A stretch of 13,789 bases of DNA from assembly GCA_002361735.1 (NCBI GenBank), contig DETS01000096.1, positions 1 through 13,789 of the forward strand, given 5' to 3'. Shown piece by piece: positions 12,959 to 13,789 of the stretch. The position numbers were made by a program, and so were the translations under genes. The DNA is from Lachnospiraceae bacterium UBA3282. Lineage in GTDB: Bacteria > Bacillota > Clostridia > Lachnospirales > Lachnospiraceae. Numbering within the stretch: the first letter of the stretch is position 1; each line of letters opens with the position of its first letter. The notes beneath the pieces were generated by a model, which ran no database searches, was not told where the DNA came from, and saw only the letters and a list, made by a program, of their open reading frames with translations.

Positions 12959-13789
12959 TCAGGCTTCAAAGTACCCCGCCACGGTCTTTAAATGTTCGAT
13001 CACCGGCAGATGCTGCGGGCAGGCGTTCTCGCACTGGCCGCAGGCGATGCAGTCGCTTGCCTTGCCGAAAGTCCCCGTCAGGCGTTCGTAATACTCACCC
13101 TGCGGCGTCCAGCCTTTTCCCTCCGCCTCCTGCATCTCGGCATTGTAGAGAGAAAAGTATTTCGGGATTGCAATCTTTTTCGGACAGCCTTCCGTACAGT
13201 AGGAACAGCCGGTACAGGGAATGGCGATATTGCCGTTGATCATGGCTGCCGCCCGGTACACCATATGTCTCTCCTCCTCTGTGAGGGGCTTGAAATCGCT
13301 CATATAACTGGTGTTATCTAATAATTGCTCCATATTGCTCATGCCGCTTAAGACCATCTTTACATTGTCAAGGCCGGCGGCAAAACGAATCGCCCAGGAC
13401 GAGATCGACATCTTCGGATCATAGCTTTGGAACATCTCCGAAACCGCCTGCGGCACCTGCGCCAACGTACCGCCCTTTACCGGCTCCATCACCCACACGG
13501 GCACCCCGTGTTTCGTCGCCACCTCGTAGCAGAGCTTCGACTGGATGGCACTGCTCTCCCAATCCAGATAATTGAGCTGCAGCTGCACAAACTCCATCTC
13601 GGGATGCTCCGTCAGCACCTGATCCAGGAACTCCGCATTGTCATGGTAAGAGAAACCCATATGTTTAACCAGCCCCTGCTTTTTCTTCTCCGCAAGCCAG
13701 TTGAAGCAGTCAAGATCCGTATAAATCTTATAATGACCGAAGCCGATGTCGTGCAGCAGATAATAGTCTGCTTGTGTCAAGTAAGGAAT
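12959..13789 (-). CDS. Aldo/keto reductase with C-terminal 4Fe-4S domain (N terminus outside window)
   Basis: The frame is open from the window's right edge to TGA at 12959, giving 276 residues of a protein whose start lies beyond the window. The front matches the second half of an aldo/keto reductase barrel: DYYLLHDIG, KQGLVKHMGFSYHD, VQLQLNYLDW, VWVMEPVKGGTLA and a SISSWAIRFAAGL segment. The tail has two Cys clusters typical of 4Fe-4S sites: PCTGCSYCTEGCP (Cys192/195/198/202) and CIACGQCENACPQ (Cys247/250/253/257). Such proteins (COG1453-like) are common in anaerobes and probably pass electrons between NAD(P)H or other carriers and a small carbonyl substrate, which is unknown. The TTG at 13780 is not taken as a start because the barrel continues upstream of it. 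A hairpin terminator follows at 12867-12890. Confidence 0.93.
   Translation of the reverse strand: MPYLTQADYYLLHDIGFGHYKIYTDLDCFNWLAEKKKQGLVKHMGFSYHDNAEFLDQVLTEHPEMEFVQLQLNYLDWESSAIQSKLCYEVATKHGVPVWVMEPVKGGTLAQVPQAVSEMFQSYDPKMSISSWAIRFAAGLDNVKMVLSGMSNMEQLLDNTSYMSDFKPLTEEERHMVYRAAAMINGNIAIPCTGCSYCTEGCPKKIAIPKYFSLYNAEMQEAEGKGWTPQGEYYERLTGTFGKASDCIACGQCENACPQHLPVIEHLKTVAGYFEA

Overview
The window looks like a chromosomal segment from a gut Clostridia, most likely family Lachnospiraceae. The protein content supports this: a GH94 phosphorylase, an intracellular GH51 arabinofuranosidase, a GH53 galactanase relic, a DUF6171 Cys-rich protein, a DUF2974 protein beside an NdpA-type nucleoid protein, and a DUF4179 anti-sigma/ECF pair. 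So do strong AGGAGG-type ribosome sites and a mid-GC composition. The assignment rests on recalled families, not on a search. I see no tRNA, rRNA, CRISPR array, insertion sequence or phage genes.

Layout. Positions 1-951 (+) hold the C-terminal part of a GH94 glycoside phosphorylase. It meets a convergent AraC-type regulator (932-1702, -) with a 20-bp tail overlap. A minus-strand run then reads, in transcription order, GH51 arabinofuranosidase (5922-4408), a small Cys-rich DUF6171 protein, a decayed secreted GH53 endo-galactanase (4009-3174), a MATE exporter with its own extended -10 promoter (3111-1765), and the AraC regulator. GH51, the GH53 relic and GH94 suggest a neighbourhood for plant cell-wall oligosaccharides, of which the extracellular galactanase step has been lost.

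A divergent intergenic region (5923-6167) separates GH51 from a plus-strand class I glutamine-amidotransferase-like hydrolase (peptidase C26). That gene converges with and overlaps a minus-strand group: an unrecognised 128-aa protein (9646-9260), an unusual hairpin-rich leader, a nucleoid-associated (NdpA/PF04245) protein (9079-8054), and a DUF2974 alpha/beta-hydrolase-like protein (8008-6785). An AGCS amino-acid:Na+ symporter (9722-11017, +) follows. It converges with a minus-strand ECF sigma factor (12709-12200) and its membrane DUF4179 anti-sigma partner (12134-11034), which appear to be driven from a self-type ECF promoter. The right edge carries the C-terminal 276 residues of an aldo/keto reductase with two 4Fe-4S motifs (12959-13789, -).

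Most unusual signals: (i) the motif ATTATGTAAAC/GTTATGTAAAC occurs five times between 5.9 and 12 kb, four of them inside genes, far above chance; (ii) the NdpA leader has three tandem hairpins tiled by two tiny ORFs, the second ending in an ATGA overlap with ndpA; (iii) the GH53 gene appears to have lost three internal blocks at short GC-rich junctions, two of them frameshifting.
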